A DNA stretch of 64,000 nt from Erythrobasidium yunnanense (lineage: Eukaryota; Basidiomycota; Cystobasidiomycetes; Erythrobasidiales; Erythrobasidiaceae), in assembly GCA_001600175.1 (NCBI GenBank), contig BCJC01000004.1:2170001-2234000 (forward strand), read 5' to 3'. Made by a program: the position numbers and the translations under genes. The notes below the pieces were generated by a model that ran no database searches, was not told the origin of the DNA, and was given only the letters and a program-made list of their open reading frames with translations. Below are positions 35,631 through 47,226 of the stretch, piece after piece. How positions within the stretch are numbered: the first letter of the stretch is position 1; the number at the start of each line of letters is the position of its first letter.

Positions 35631-35911
35631 ATGCCTAGCAACTTGGTAGAAAAGTGGCTAGATTACATCACATACCAAGATCAGGAGTACGAGTCCCAGG
35701 GTACTGGCACGGTCAGGCGAAAGTGTTCAATCTGCTGCAACACTAGAGACTGCCACTGGATTTCCCATGGATCTCGCTCAATATACCTGTAGGTTTTTGG
35801 CTTGTACCAGCACTATGGCTTGCTGCTGGCTGAGGACGTTGACCACTTTGGCGATTTAGCTGCAGGCCTTGTGGTATAACGAGAGGCGCCATAGGTACCT
35901 ATTACGCGTAG
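35631..35911 (+). CDS. GATA-like zinc-finger miniprotein, copy 4
   Basis: Two exons (35631-35788, 35860-35911) with a 71-nt intron give 69 residues, the smallest copy. Finger: KCSICCNTRDCHW ... SIYL | CRPCGITRG, that is C-x2-C-x18-C-x2-C-G. A Trp falls eight residues after the second Cys, the same place as the Trp in the GATA motif TPLW. The intron again splits the codon before the third Cys in phase 2. The N-terminus (MPSNLVEKWLDY) shares the MPS start with copy 3. A GCTACAAA element is 121 bp upstream and a CT-rich tract follows it. No disruption is seen. Function is unknown. Confidence 0.62.
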
Positions 35912-36264
35912 CCGCTCTTCGGCCTTCAAACGTAGCTGCAGCCGTCTTCAACATCAAAATGCTCTCCATCGAGTTGCGCCTCCATACATATCCACTTGCT
36001 GATTGATGCGCTATGTACATAGCGCAATCATCTTGCTCGTTTCAATTCGTTCTACGCTCCAGCCAGTTGACCAACTCCCTTGTATGCTCGCCTTTGTTGA
36101 AGGGGCATTACGGATCTGCACCTGTCTGCAATGACGTGATGCCTCCTGTCGATGCGTTCAGTCTGGCTCTACAAGGCAGCCTCTGCCTATTCAACATCTT
36201 TCCTCAACGACAGAACTGCGGAGGGATACCTATGCCGCAGCAGCCCACATCTAGCTCAAGCCGA
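35912..36264. other. right flank of the zinc-finger island
   Basis: 3' side of copy 4 and of the convergent carbonic anhydrase. A plus-strand open frame here runs into the carbonic anhydrase antisense and is not credible. Confidence 0.3.
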
Positions 36265-37384
36265 CTACACCGCCTGAAGTACATTAGGCGACCCCGGCGC
36301 ACTCTGTATGAAGCGACTAGAGAAGCCCGTAATCCACTTCACCTTGTCAAAAGTCCGAGTATCCAGAGGGATAGGTTGATTCGCTACGTACCAAGTCACG
36401 ACTTCTGAACATGGGGGAGTAGTGAGGGATCCGCCATATGTATAGAAGTCGAACGCTTGGATCTTCTTGATGAAGGACGTGAAGTCAAGCCTCGGTATCT
36501 GTAGATAGTACTTAGCTTGTTGTGTACCTTCCGGTGATGAGACGCGCACAATGGTCGAATCGCCGCCGCTTGGTATGTCATCAAGGTATTGCAGAGTCTT
36601 CTCAAGAAAACGAGTACTTATCGTGGAAGACGCTTCCATAGGAAAGCCGACGACCTTCAAGTTCGTGCTATCTGATTGTGATGTCGTCTTTTCAGCATCT
36701 TAGGCAGCTACAGGCCAAAGTCGGCCACTCACCGGTATTGATTTGCTGGAAGACAAAGTGGACCTCTGCATCGAAGTGCTTGCCGCTATGGAACTTTCGG
36801 GTGAGCAATCCGCTTAAGCGATGTTGTATCGACTTACTTGATATGGTGCTCGGACGGAGTGTGCAAGTGGAACTGCCTGAGTCTGAACACTCCAGCATCG
36901 CCAGCAGTGTACAGACTACCGTCCATGGTGACCTCGACTGTCAGGCCTGTACTCCTTTCTCAGCCTGAGTTGGTCTTGCCGCGAGTCCTCAGCTTACCTT
37001 GATTATGGAGGACCAGGTCAGACTGTGGTGCTATGTCTAATACGACCTCGCCCCATGCTACTGTCTTCGTTGATCCAGACTGTAGGGCGATCGGGCTTTG
37101 TCTCGTTCCCTGTCGTGCAGCAGAGCTCCTCATCAATGTCAACTCCTGATGCCAGCAAAGAGATGCTCACAGATCCACAAGCTGTGTTGTTCGCATTCAG
37201 CTTATGCCAGAGGACAGGTCCGCTACTCCCATCGTAGCCGAAAGAAGGTGGTGTATAAGGCTGGCCAGCAGCTCTTTTACCAACGTGATGAGCTTCAAGT
37301 CCGTGTACGTGGTTTCCGCAGAGCATCGACGGAGATGCAGCTTGCCAGAAGCTGGATCGTAAGTAGGAGGAAAAGTGAACGCAT
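36265..37384 (-). CDS. alpha-type carbonic anhydrase, secreted
   Basis: Zinc enzyme hydrating CO2 to bicarbonate. The alpha-CA signature is plain: FGYDGSSGPVLWHKLN, then RQSPIAL across a splice, the zinc histidines in FHLHTPSEHH and EVHFVFQ (another splice lies between them), and YGGSLTTPPCSEVVTWYV near the C-terminus. At least five introns of about 45-70 nt are readable. The N-terminus from 37384 (MRSLFLLLTIQLLASC) is a good signal peptide, so the enzyme is probably extracellular or in the wall. The join between that peptide and the mature part is unsure: the best candidate intron is only about 37 nt. A KR pair (HVGKRAAG) lies near the mature start if the intron is not removed. Confidence 0.88.
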
Positions 37385-37884
37385 AACGGGCGGGAGGGGG
37401 TGAGAAAAGCTTAGTATGGTGTACGCCAAGAGCCAAGATTCGCTGTCATGGAGCGTAATAGTGGTGCTGAGCTGGAGAGGGCAAGCGTTTTTGCATGAAT
37501 GGGACTGTATCGGTAATGAGCCTGCGAAAATGGGAGACGGTTGCTTAGCGGTCAGACATCTGCAGACCTGTCATCCATACTGCGCAGAATGTGCATCGGA
37601 CCTGTAATCATCAGTGTCTTCAGTGTGATGCGATTGCCTTCGTCCGGAAATCTCGTATAACTTGCAAAAGTGCATAATGCGGCTGCGGAAGCATAATCTT
37701 GATGGAACAACAATGAGTGAATAAGAGCATTGTAAAAGCATTAAGCAGATTGGCTGCATGTCCTTTCGCCAGTCCTGAGCAGCAAGAGATCAGCCGTTGA
37801 CGATGACGTCGGGATGTGGGTAGCTTACGCCTCTTTACGCCTAGGCAACTTCGTTGCAGTCACAGCATCACTGTATTGCGTTTT
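37385..37884. other. intergenic region
   Basis: Upstream of the carbonic anhydrase and downstream of SRP40. No gene was recognised. Confidence 0.35.
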
Positions 37885-40057
37885 TTAAGTGAACTTGATG
37901 GAGTCTGCCATCGAAAAGTACAATTTTTGGTCAGCGGATCCTCCTAAGCATTCGTAAACGCAAGGAAACGACTCACGGCTCTCCATAGAGATCTCTCCAC
38001 CTTTGTACGAACCGCGCTTAAATTTGTTTTTTCCCTTGCGAAAAGAATCTCCACGGGTGACGATAAGGTCTTGTGCGGCTTTATAACCATAGTCCCGCCC
38101 ATGTGCACCCTGTTTTCCGAGGAAAGAGTTATCCTTCAGCCTCTCGTCCACTTGATGTTCCTCTATCTTGACTCTCCTGAATGGCACATTCTGCCCTCCT
38201 CCTCCTAGGCGTTTACTTCTAGCAGGATTCATGTTACTCATCGTATTGGGCGTCGAGGTTCCCGAAGCCGACGCCGAAGTAGATGTAGAAGCAGATGGTT
38301 GGATAGTCATTTCTGAATGCGAGACTTGGACAGAAGCAGCTTCTGATGCTGGGATCTGGACGGTCGTAGTTGCTTTAGTGAGCGTGTGCGAGAGATCCAA
38401 CTTCGCCTTCTTCGATGGAGGAGCGGATGGGACGATGGGTTTCTTCTCTTCTTCCTCCTCACTGTCCGAGGAGGAGGAGGAGGAGGAAGAACTGCTTGAG
38501 GAGGAATCGGAAGATGAAGATTCGGGCTGTTTTCGTTTAGCGCCATTGATGGAAGATGTGCTGTTCTCGACTTTGGCGACTCCATTACTGAGTGCAGTTC
38601 CGACTTTGTTGGCAGTAGCTGATAGACCGGCAGGAAGAATCGCTTTGTTATCCTCTTCATCATCCGAGCTGGAACTATCTGATGATGAAGAATCGCTTGA
38701 TGAGTCTTCTCTCTTGCTCACTGATGTTGGTGGGAGCGCCTTCGTGACAGCTGATGCAGCTTTGGCAGCAGCTTGCTTGACAGGCGCTTTCTTGTCATCC
38801 TCCTCCTCATCACTGCTGTCCTCCTCGCTGCTGGATGAATCACTCGATGACTCCTCTTTCGCTTTCTTCGTCTCCTTCTTCACCTCCTTCTTATTTTCAT
38901 CCTCGTCCTCATCGCTCGACGACTCGTCTTCTGAAGAGTCCGAGGAGCCCCCAGTAGCTTGCACGACAGCATGTGCAATACTATTTATTCCTGCTCCTAC
39001 TGCCGAAGCGGCGCTCTCCGCTAGACCCGCAAGGACGCCTTTCTTTTCCTCCTTCTTCTCTTCTTCTCCTTCATCATCATCACTACTATCGTCTGATGAG
39101 TCTGAAGATGACGATGATTCGGAAGCCTTCTTCACCTCCTTCACGGCTTTACCAGCAACTTCTTTTGTAGTTTTCACTGCCTTCTTCGTAGAGTCTACAG
39201 CTGCTTCTTTGCTAGGTGCGTTCTTCTTTGCCTTCTCCACTGCTTTCTTCGCTGTCTCCTTCACTTGTGCAGCTGGTTTTGTAGCTTCTTCCTCGGAGGA
39301 ACTGCTATCGTCGCTACTGCTGCTATCGCTGTCCGAGCTGGAGGATTCTTGCGCTTTCGCAGCGATTGCTTTAGCGGCGTCCTTAACCGCAGACGTAGCT
39401 GAAGTAGCTTTTGCCGCAATATCTTTCGTTCCCTTCTTCACAGCAGGAACAGCCTCCTCTTCTTCGGAAGACGACGAGTCTGAGTCATCCGAACTTGAAG
39501 CAGCTGTGCCGTTCGTTTGTACTGCTGTGGACTTAGTGTCCTCTTGCGCAGTATCGGAAGATGAGTCGGAGTCGGAATCTGACGAGCTTTCTTCAGTGGG
39601 TTTGGAAGTGCTAGCAGCGGGCGCAGTAGGTGGAGGAACAGCAGAGTACTTCTTGGCTGCAACACAAATTAGTGAATGTATCCTTGATACAGCTGCGAAC
39701 GCGTTCTACCTGGTGCAGCTTTTTTGTCATCTTCGTCAGAGTCGCTGGAATTACTCGACTCGTCATGTGCTTCTTCATCATCCGAGCTTGATTCCATTTC
39801 TACATCTTGTTTCGCATCAGCGCCCTTTGTCGAGGCACTGCGAACGCTCATCAGTGAAATCTTGATTTGACGAAAGATGATGGTTCGCACTCTGCTTGTA
39901 CGATCTCCAACAGTTTGTGACTGCCTTTACTGTTCTTTCTTGATGCTAGATTGTATTCTGCTGGAGCTTCTTTGAGTAGTGCAGCTGCTGTCTTTTTGCA
40001 TGATTCTGCAATGAGGAAATCGTGGATGTGGATAAAGGTGTCTGATGACATAAGCAT
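37885..40057 (-). CDS. SRP40: nucleolar phosphoprotein SRP40/NOLC1 (Nopp140)
   Basis: Nucleolar chaperone of snoRNPs. Four exons (40057-39891, 39837-39710, 39656-37977, 37904-37885). The N-terminus has a LisH-like segment (IHDFLIAESCKKTAAALLKE). The middle is the typical array of acidic Ser/Asp/Glu clusters alternating with Lys/Ala/Pro-rich basic blocks, at least ten of them, the sites of heavy CK2 phosphorylation in homologues. The C-terminus carries the conserved SRP40 domain: PFRRVKIEEHQVDERLKDNS, GHGR-like HGRDYGYKAAQDL, GDSFRKGKNKFKRGSYKGG and, after a final intron, MESHSIKF. The last 20-nt coding exon is supported by this exact ending. The start may be 40057 or 40051. It is divergent from MED16 with only about 80 bp between starts. 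Confidence 0.93.
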
Positions 40058-40139
40058 CAGTACTGGTGTACTCTATCTTGAATGTTGATCCTCCCACCCC
40101 TCAGCGCTTCCTGCCTGTTCATCTTGAATTAACTGATTG

Positions 40140-43100
40140 ATGGACAAAGGCAAGGGGAAAGCGAAGGACGACGACGAAGCAGAATACGCTTATAGACTGG
40201 CAAGAGGAGACACTTTGTAGGGACATAGGAATCAACAATCAGCACACGCTAATCCAATGTTATTAGAAGCTCCCTCGTCGCATGGTCATCCGCGACTGGC
40301 CTGGTTGCAGCTCCATCTCTGAACGCATCTGCCACAGTCCAACAGATCAGGATATCCCTACCTTCCTCATCACCTTCTCTCACTATAAACCTGCCCTTGC
40401 CCGTCCATGAACCACCGTTACAAGTCAGCAGGCTATCCTTCTCACCCGATGGATCCCTCCTAGTCGCAATAGCAGCTTCATCCAACAGTCTACAAGGCAT
40501 ACATGTGATCCTGTATCAGATGCAGGATGCCCTGGATCTATGGAGCCCGATCCTGGATTGGAATTCAGATAATGCGAGATATGCAGGACCTACCATACAC
40601 AATGTATGTGATATGCGGTGGATGGGTGATGGAGATCACGAGCATAGAGGAAAGCCGGACTACCTATCGCAGTTCTCAGGCGCGGGCTTTCTGGCAGTCC
40701 TGGACACGCAGGAGGTAAAGTGGCCTTATACTGTTCCAGATACATCTATTGAATGATGTTTGCAGTGCCTCTTCTTCCACCTGCCAGAGACGGGCGCAGC
40801 GCCTTTCATCGGCATCACGGCCTTATCAAAAGCCTTCACTTCAGCAGACGACCTCTTTCTACCCGGCATAAACCCCTCCTCTTCATCAGCTCCAGCAGAT
40901 GTCATTGATCCACAATCTGGCCTCCTTACCGGCGCAAGTACCACTGCGTCTTCGAGTCGGACGTTTCAGCCTAGTAGGATAATCGAGCATGCCTCCATAT
41001 CGAGCTTCGACACCGGAAGCGCAGGTATCCCAAATACGTTCCGCGCACTCATAGCGTACAAAAGTCGGAAAGTGCTCCAGCACACTGTGCATACCTTCTC
41101 TGGCACAGCAGCCGGCACGACGGATCTAGGACTACCACCTCAAGCAGTATCGACGTTGAACGATGTAGCGCCAACAACGACGCAGCAAGTATTGGAGAAT
41201 GCAAGTATTGCAATTCAGGAACAACAGGCCCCACTTGCGAGTAGAATGTTTGAAGACCCTTATGGAGAAGTCGCCATTTCTGCACTGGACGATTTGTTCG
41301 ACTTCGACAACGACAACCACAATAACGATTCTTCCAATGCATTCGACGATAACTTCGGTGGAAGTGCTTTCAATGGCGATATAATGCAGGAAGATGGCAA
41401 TAACTCGAAAGCCAATGAAAGTGGGAACAGCCCGACCAAATCGGGATCAGCGACCAGTAGTCCGAAAAAAGCGCACTCTATCTTACCGGGTGGAAATAAT
41501 CAGATGGGAGAGACTATTCCTGAATTATTGCCGCAGCAATTACTAGAAGAAGATGAAGAGAGGGAAGCATTGCAGATATGGGAGATCTCGGCGTGCTGGT
41601 CTCCGCTCAGTACGTTTCTACTTCCCTTCCTTAACTATGTCTGTTCAGACTCCGATGTAGTCTGACTATTACTTGCATTATGCAGGCCTCGCGAGTCAAC
41701 CACATCAATATCTACCCCTCTTCGACCCTCTAAACCCTACTCCGTTCTCCACCTCTTCCCCCATCACATCCCTCCATTTCCTCCGCTCCTCCTCCTCCAC
41801 TTCCCAGAGTAATCATAGTCACACATTATGCGCATGTACAGCCGACGGCGTTCTCCGCAGCTGGGCACTCGAAAGAACATCTTTTATCCTCTCAGACGCA
41901 TTTGCGAACCTAGAGGGGAGGAAAGCTGATCCGGCGAACGTGAACATGCATGAGAATGAGGAGGTGTCCGTCAGACAGGAGGTCGTTAAGGCTTTGTTCG
42001 AGCAGCGAGAGGAGAATGGGATGGATGCAGATGGGGAGAAGGAGAAGGAAGGAGAGCTTGTGGTGCGCGTAATGCAAGTTGCGGATACACTCGTTCTGGC
42101 TGTCAAGTCTTTCGGAAACAAGGATGGGAACATCACACTGAGATGTATCGATAGGTGAGCATCGATCATTGCGCGTGGACATCAAGCGGATCCTGACATT
42201 ATTGTGCTAGTCGCACATTCGAAGATATCCCTGGCCTCTCTTCAAGGTCCATCCCAGGCTCGCGTACGCTTCTTCTAGCCTGTCCTGCCCTATAGTATAG
42301 CTGACGTCTCTCGTATTCACGATAGATCACCTCTCTCTCGCTCCCTCACCGAATGGAACGCTCGTACTCGCATTGCCAGTATCAGCTGAAGACTTACGAA
42401 CTCCACTTTCAAAACCCGCGATATTTCCATTGCCTGCACCCGTCGAGGAGTCTTCGGTAACTGAGACTCTGGGACGGAAGCTAGCCAGCGCACTGGCTGC
42501 TAGGCATTCTTACGGCGATATTCGTATATTGGCGCTCACGAAGCCTCTCGGTGAGGATGCTATAAATTAGGCTTTCCTAATCAAGGCTGATATGATTCGC
42601 GGTGCAGATTTCAGACTCAACATCCTATCAGCGGCGTGGAAGACCGCTTCTGAGTCTATGCGGGGCGCTATGCACCTCGGTCAGTCGAGGATGCTGCTTC
42701 CCTTCCTGGCGGTCCAGGAGCAGTTCTTCCAGTATGTCAACCCGCTTATCCTCCACCTGCTTATGCTAAAACCCCTTCTTGCAGGGACGACTCCCCCTCT
42801 CAAGCCAAGCTAGCAGACGACCTTCTCCAACTAATAGCGTGCCAGCGGATTCTCCAAGAAAGTAAAAGCACAATCCGATCCTCTGTCCAGAATGTGCAGA
42901 ATCCACAGCGGCAAGTCCTGGATGTCTTCGAGCCGTCGAGCGTATGGCCTATCATTGGGTACGTTAGCTGGCTCTTCCGCCTCTGGGATCGCATTATTGG
43001 GGATATTCTAGGTGATGCCTACGAACAAGGTGGGAGCTTCCTGTCTATGCAAGGAGGTAGTGGGCTGATGCTGTATGCGAAGACTGGTCATCAGCCACCT

Positions 43101-43684
43101 TCCTGCTCATACACCCGCTTCCGCGGCTTATACAGCAACGTCTTATCAGACTAGTAGCTCGGTTCGCAAACTACGTGATGGGCGTCAAAGAGCTGCCACC
43201 GCAGTCTGCATTTGCAGGGACTGTTCCAGGCGGACAAGATCTCGAGATCGTCCGAGCGCTCTTGAGCGATCTCATATATACACATCGCGCAAAGACACAA
43301 GAATGGAGTGCTCTGCTACATGGGTTGCAAGCTAAGATGGAGGGCAGACTGTCGTCGGATATCGCGGGCGAAGATCCAGCTGCGCAGGCACTAGCAACCC
43401 TGCGACTGCCTGAAGATCTGGAGGATGTGGCTAAGGAGACGCAGGATCTTGTCAGGCATAAGCTGGCTGCGACGGTAGTCGTCCAGAGCAAGAAGCGTAA
43501 GCGGGAATACGATATAATTACGAAAGGCGAGGTCATGCCCCACGCACCGAACGGGAGGAGATGTACAGGGTGCAGAGGACAATGGAGAGGCATTCATCTG
43601 AACGAGGTGAACGTATCGGACTGGGAGGCGTCGAAGTCGAGAAGCTGTATATGCGGGCATCATTGGGTCACCGATTCTGGCTAG
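40140..43684 (+). CDS. MED16: Mediator complex subunit 16
   Basis: Probable tail-module subunit of Mediator, linking activators to RNA polymerase II. The start at 40140 (MDKGKGKAKDDDE) lies in a 77-nt exon joined over GTAGGG...TTAG to the sequence LVAWSSATGLVAA. Beta-propeller-like segments follow (VSRLSFSPDGSLLVAIAAS, DMRWMG, GVLRSWALER, SPNGTLVLAL), then a helical region (MRGAMHLGQSRMLLPFLAVQ; YVMGVKELPP) and a C-terminal cysteine cluster C-x2-C ... C-x-C with trailing Trp (RRCTGCRG, SRSCICGHHW). About nine introns are implied; those at 40217-40266 and 40715-40765 are clear. The WD-like N-terminus plus this C-terminus fit MED16/Sin4 best, but I cannot run a profile search, so another propeller protein is possible. 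Confidence 0.68.
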
Positions 43685-43827
43685 CTTTGAATGTAGCTGT
43701 TATATAGCGTAGTGACTAGAGAGAAGGTTCTTCTACTGCTGAGAGGAATCAGTTGATAGACCCAATGCATGCGGTTGTCTGGCTTGCCTTTGCACTCTCA
43801 AGCGTCATCCCGCTTGCTTACGGCGCC

Positions 43828-46800
43828 ATGTCCACTGTCTCTCCCTTGCTTTCAGTACCGCGCAAGACGACAGGCGACGTCGACTATGCTCCCGCAATCC
43901 GACAGATCATCACCCAGACGTACGGCGAGAGCGCAGAGCGGTACAGCGAGGAGATCGCAAGCTTGAATCGAGCACGGCAGGACGCCGTCCGAGGAAGTGC
44001 TGGCTCAGATGCGACGGCTAGAGACCTGCTCTATCGGTACTTTGGCCAGCTCGAGCTGCTCGAGCTCCGGTTCCCTGACATCAGGGTACCTTTTCCCTGG
44101 AACGACGCATTCGCACCTTCAAAGAGCATATCCCAACTATCTCTCGCATACGAGAAAGCATCTGTCATCTTCAATATAGCGGCGACGTTGTCGGCATTGG
44201 CGGCTGCGCAGAACAGGTCATCGCCTGAAGGTCTCAAGAGATCATTCAATTTCTACCGCCAAGCAGCGGGAATGTTCACTTATATCAATGATAACTTCCT
44301 ACATGCCCCATCGACCGATCTTGGCAGGGATCTAGTCAAGGTCCTCATTACACTCATGACGGGTCAAGCGACAGAAGTGTTCTTGGAAAGAATGAATGAG
44401 GAGAAGAGAAGTCCGGGACTCAAGAGCAAGATATGCGCTCAAGTAGCTGCCGTCTATGCGGGAGTACAGGAAGAGGTGAAGGAGCAAGTTGGAAAAGGTA
44501 TCTTTGACAGGTCTTGGCTTGTTCTGGTGCAGGTCAGCAGACATCCCTTTACACTTGAGGGCGCAGCTGAATGTCGGGTGTCCAGGTCAAAGCAAAGTTC
44601 TTCGCTTCACTCGCACAATATAACAAATCGCTTGCCGATACTACATCCTCGAAACATGGAGACGCGCTGGGCCGCCTGAACTTAGCGGAGAATATTGCAA
44701 AAGAAGCTCGACAACTATCATTCACCTATGCGCCTTCTTACTATGGTCCGTCAACCGCTAGCCAAACCTTACCTGCGGATGCTGGAAACATGCTTCAAGA
44801 GCTATGCAACAATCACCTTACGCTAGTCACGGAAGCTCGGACAGCAGCTATAAAAGACAACGACTTGGTCTACCATGCCTTGGTCCCATCAGAAGCCGCT
44901 CTGCCCCAAATCGAGAAGTCAGCCAACGTAGCAGAACCTATTCCGATACAAGAGATCTACGCTTCGCCAGACGTTCAAAAGCTAGTAGGACAAGATATCT
45001 TCATCAAGCTCGTGCCGCTTTCAGTCATCGAGAGCTCTTCAATGTATTCCGAAGAGAAAGCCAAGATCCTGAGAACGGAGGGCGAGAGATGCGATATTGC
45101 AGATGGAGAATTGACGGCGGGCCTGGATCATCTTTCTCTGCCGGGCAGCTTGGCGAAGTTCCGCTCGGGCGCAGAACAGGATACGTCTATCATGGCTGAT
45201 CCCGGCAGCCAAGTGCTGAGCTGGGCCTCTGAGATTCAGAGTAGTGAGACAGATAAGAGAGTGGAGAGTGCTATTGGCGAGCTGTCGCAATTACGGGATA
45301 GGGCGAGTGCAGATCTGGAATGGGCAAGCAATGCGCTTGATAGCGAACAAAGAGAATGCGAACAAGCGCGAGTCCGCTTCGACTACCATTTCGAACAGTC
45401 TCCCTCTGGCTCCCATACACGGAATTGGAGGCACGACATCAAGAATGATAGAGAAGCACTGACTCAGGCAAGAGCTTCGGATGATCAGGTGCTCTCGCTT
45501 TGGGGCGTCGTGCGAGAGGATGTGGGACTCTTGGCTGCTGGAAGAGATGTGATTGAAGGTGTCTTCGCCGATGCTATCGCTCGCGCATCGCAGGGCGAAG
45601 GTAGCAATGGGCAGAACCTGCTGGACTTCGATCTTCCAAATGACGAGGGACAGGAGCTGGCACAAAGGATAAGCAGCATACAAGAGTCGTTAAGCAAGCT
45701 TCAGAAGCTGAAGAAAGAGCGGGCGGACGTGCTTGCGGATCTGAAGGAACGGATTCACAATGACGATATATCGCAACTCCTGATCCTCAACAGAAAGTCT
45801 CAGAATGTAGAACCTACCTTGTTCGCTGCCGAGCTCGAGAAGTTCAGACCGCATCAGGCCCGTCTTCAAGCTACGATACAAGCACAAGAACATACGATGG
45901 CTTCTATCAATGCTGAATATACCAAGCTTGTCTCGGGAAAAAAGGGAAAGGAGATCCAGAACAAATACGCAAAGTCGGAAAGAGTGAAGAAGGACCTCAC
46001 AGCAAGGTTCAAGCGGGCATACGAAGCCTACAGGGAAAGCCGATCAGGTGTCACGTAAGCTACATGCGCTTCTCTCGCAGTTCAAGATACATATTGACCA
46101 TGCTTATATATGCAGTAAAGGCATTGCGTTCTACCAGGAGCTTTCTGGACTTCTTATAACTTTGCGCCAAGAAGTATCGCAATTTGTGTCAAGCCGCGCA
46201 TCGGAGCGTTCTTCAATGATATCGTCTGCTGAGATGAAACAAAGGCTGGCGGGAGGAGGGCAGAAAGGAGGCTCAGCTTCAGCTTATTCGGGTGACGGGC
46301 TAGACAAAGCGTTCGATTCGATGAGCTTCTCTTCCTCCGCCAGATCATCCACAACACCAATCTCACCCACAAGGCCGCCAGGTCAATCTGCTTCGAGTGC
46401 ATATTCTGGTTACTCCGGCCAACAACCATCATATACGTCTCCGCCTCCGCGGCCTCAATCTACCTACTCTTCCTACTCGAACACTTCTTCCGCCTATCTA
46501 CCTCCCTCAAATCCATCTCTACCTCCGAAACCATCTCCTCAAGGCTCGTACGGTGGTCAGCCATCTGGCTCTTATCGCCAGGCATTAGGTTCTGGCCTCC
46601 CACCACCTCCGTCTCAACCTCAATATGCACAATATAACAGCCAAGGGCCATCTATCCCTCCGCCTCCTACCGCAATGAGCTATTCCTCTACATCATCGTA
46701 CAACACAGCTCCTCCTGCTCCATCTTCGTATCCTAGCCCAGCACCTTCACAACAAAGTTATAGTACTGCACCACCTCCTTCTTCCTATAGCTCACCTCCA

Positions 46801-47133
46801 CCTGCACCACATCCTCAGTACAATTCGCATCCCTCCTACCAGCAGCAACCGGGCGTTCCTCCTCGACCACAAGCGCAAGCACAGGGTTCGTACTCTTCAT
46901 ATTCGTCACAGCCGTCCTATGGTCAACCTTCTCAGCCGCCATATGGTCAACCTTCTCAGCCGCCATATGGTCAGCCTGCTTCTCAGCAGTATGGGCAGCA
47001 CCAGCCTTACAGGCAGGATAGTGGGTATGGACAGCATGTACCGCCTCCGCCACAGCATCCGGCGCACCAATATCAACAGCAGCCATCGTACTCTTCGCAG
47101 CAGCAGCCGAGTCAGTATCAACGGCAATATTAG
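43828..47133 (+). CDS. BRO1: BRO1-domain ESCRT-associated protein (Bro1/Vps31)
   Basis: Endosomal factor that binds ESCRT-III (Snf7) and recruits the Doa4 ubiquitin hydrolase during multivesicular-body sorting. Three exons (43828-44532, 44586-46054, 46116-47133) give 1063 residues. The BRO1 domain is read from SPLLSVPRKT through RDLLYRYFGQLELLELRFPD and AGMFTYINDNFLHAPSTDLG to KAKFFASLAQYNKSLAD. These segments match Bro1 rather than the pH-response paralogue Rim20. A helical V-like domain follows (about 360-760), with KGIAFYQELSGLL after the second splice, then a Pro/Tyr/Ser/Gln-rich tail of about 280 residues. The start at 43828 (MSTVSPLL) is chosen because the domain begins there; an in-frame ATG at 43765 would add a hydrophobic leader unlike the family. 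Confidence 0.93.
46918..46980 (+). repeat. 24-bp in-frame tandem repeat in BRO1 tail
   Basis: Two identical 24-bp units (46918-46941, 46942-46965) and a diverged partial third encode YGQPSQPP repeats in the proline-rich tail. The length is a multiple of three, so copy-number change would not alter the frame. Confidence 0.8.
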
Positions 47134-47226
47134 TAACTCATTCGCAAAGTGTAGCTAGAAGTGTTATGCTATATGTTATGACGAATTGGACAGGTATGGA
47201 TCTGTGCAGCGTCTATATACAAGAGT

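Noticed and set aside
38168-39865. 565-codon plus-strand open frame opposite SRP40
   Set aside because: It is the antisense shadow of Ser/Glu/Lys-rich codons in SRP40, whose N- and C-terminal domains and splice sites are clear.
43765-43827. Upstream ATG giving BRO1 a hydrophobic leader
   Set aside because: The family starts at the BRO1 domain, which the ATG at 43828 provides; a secretory leader would contradict a cytosolic ESCRT factor.
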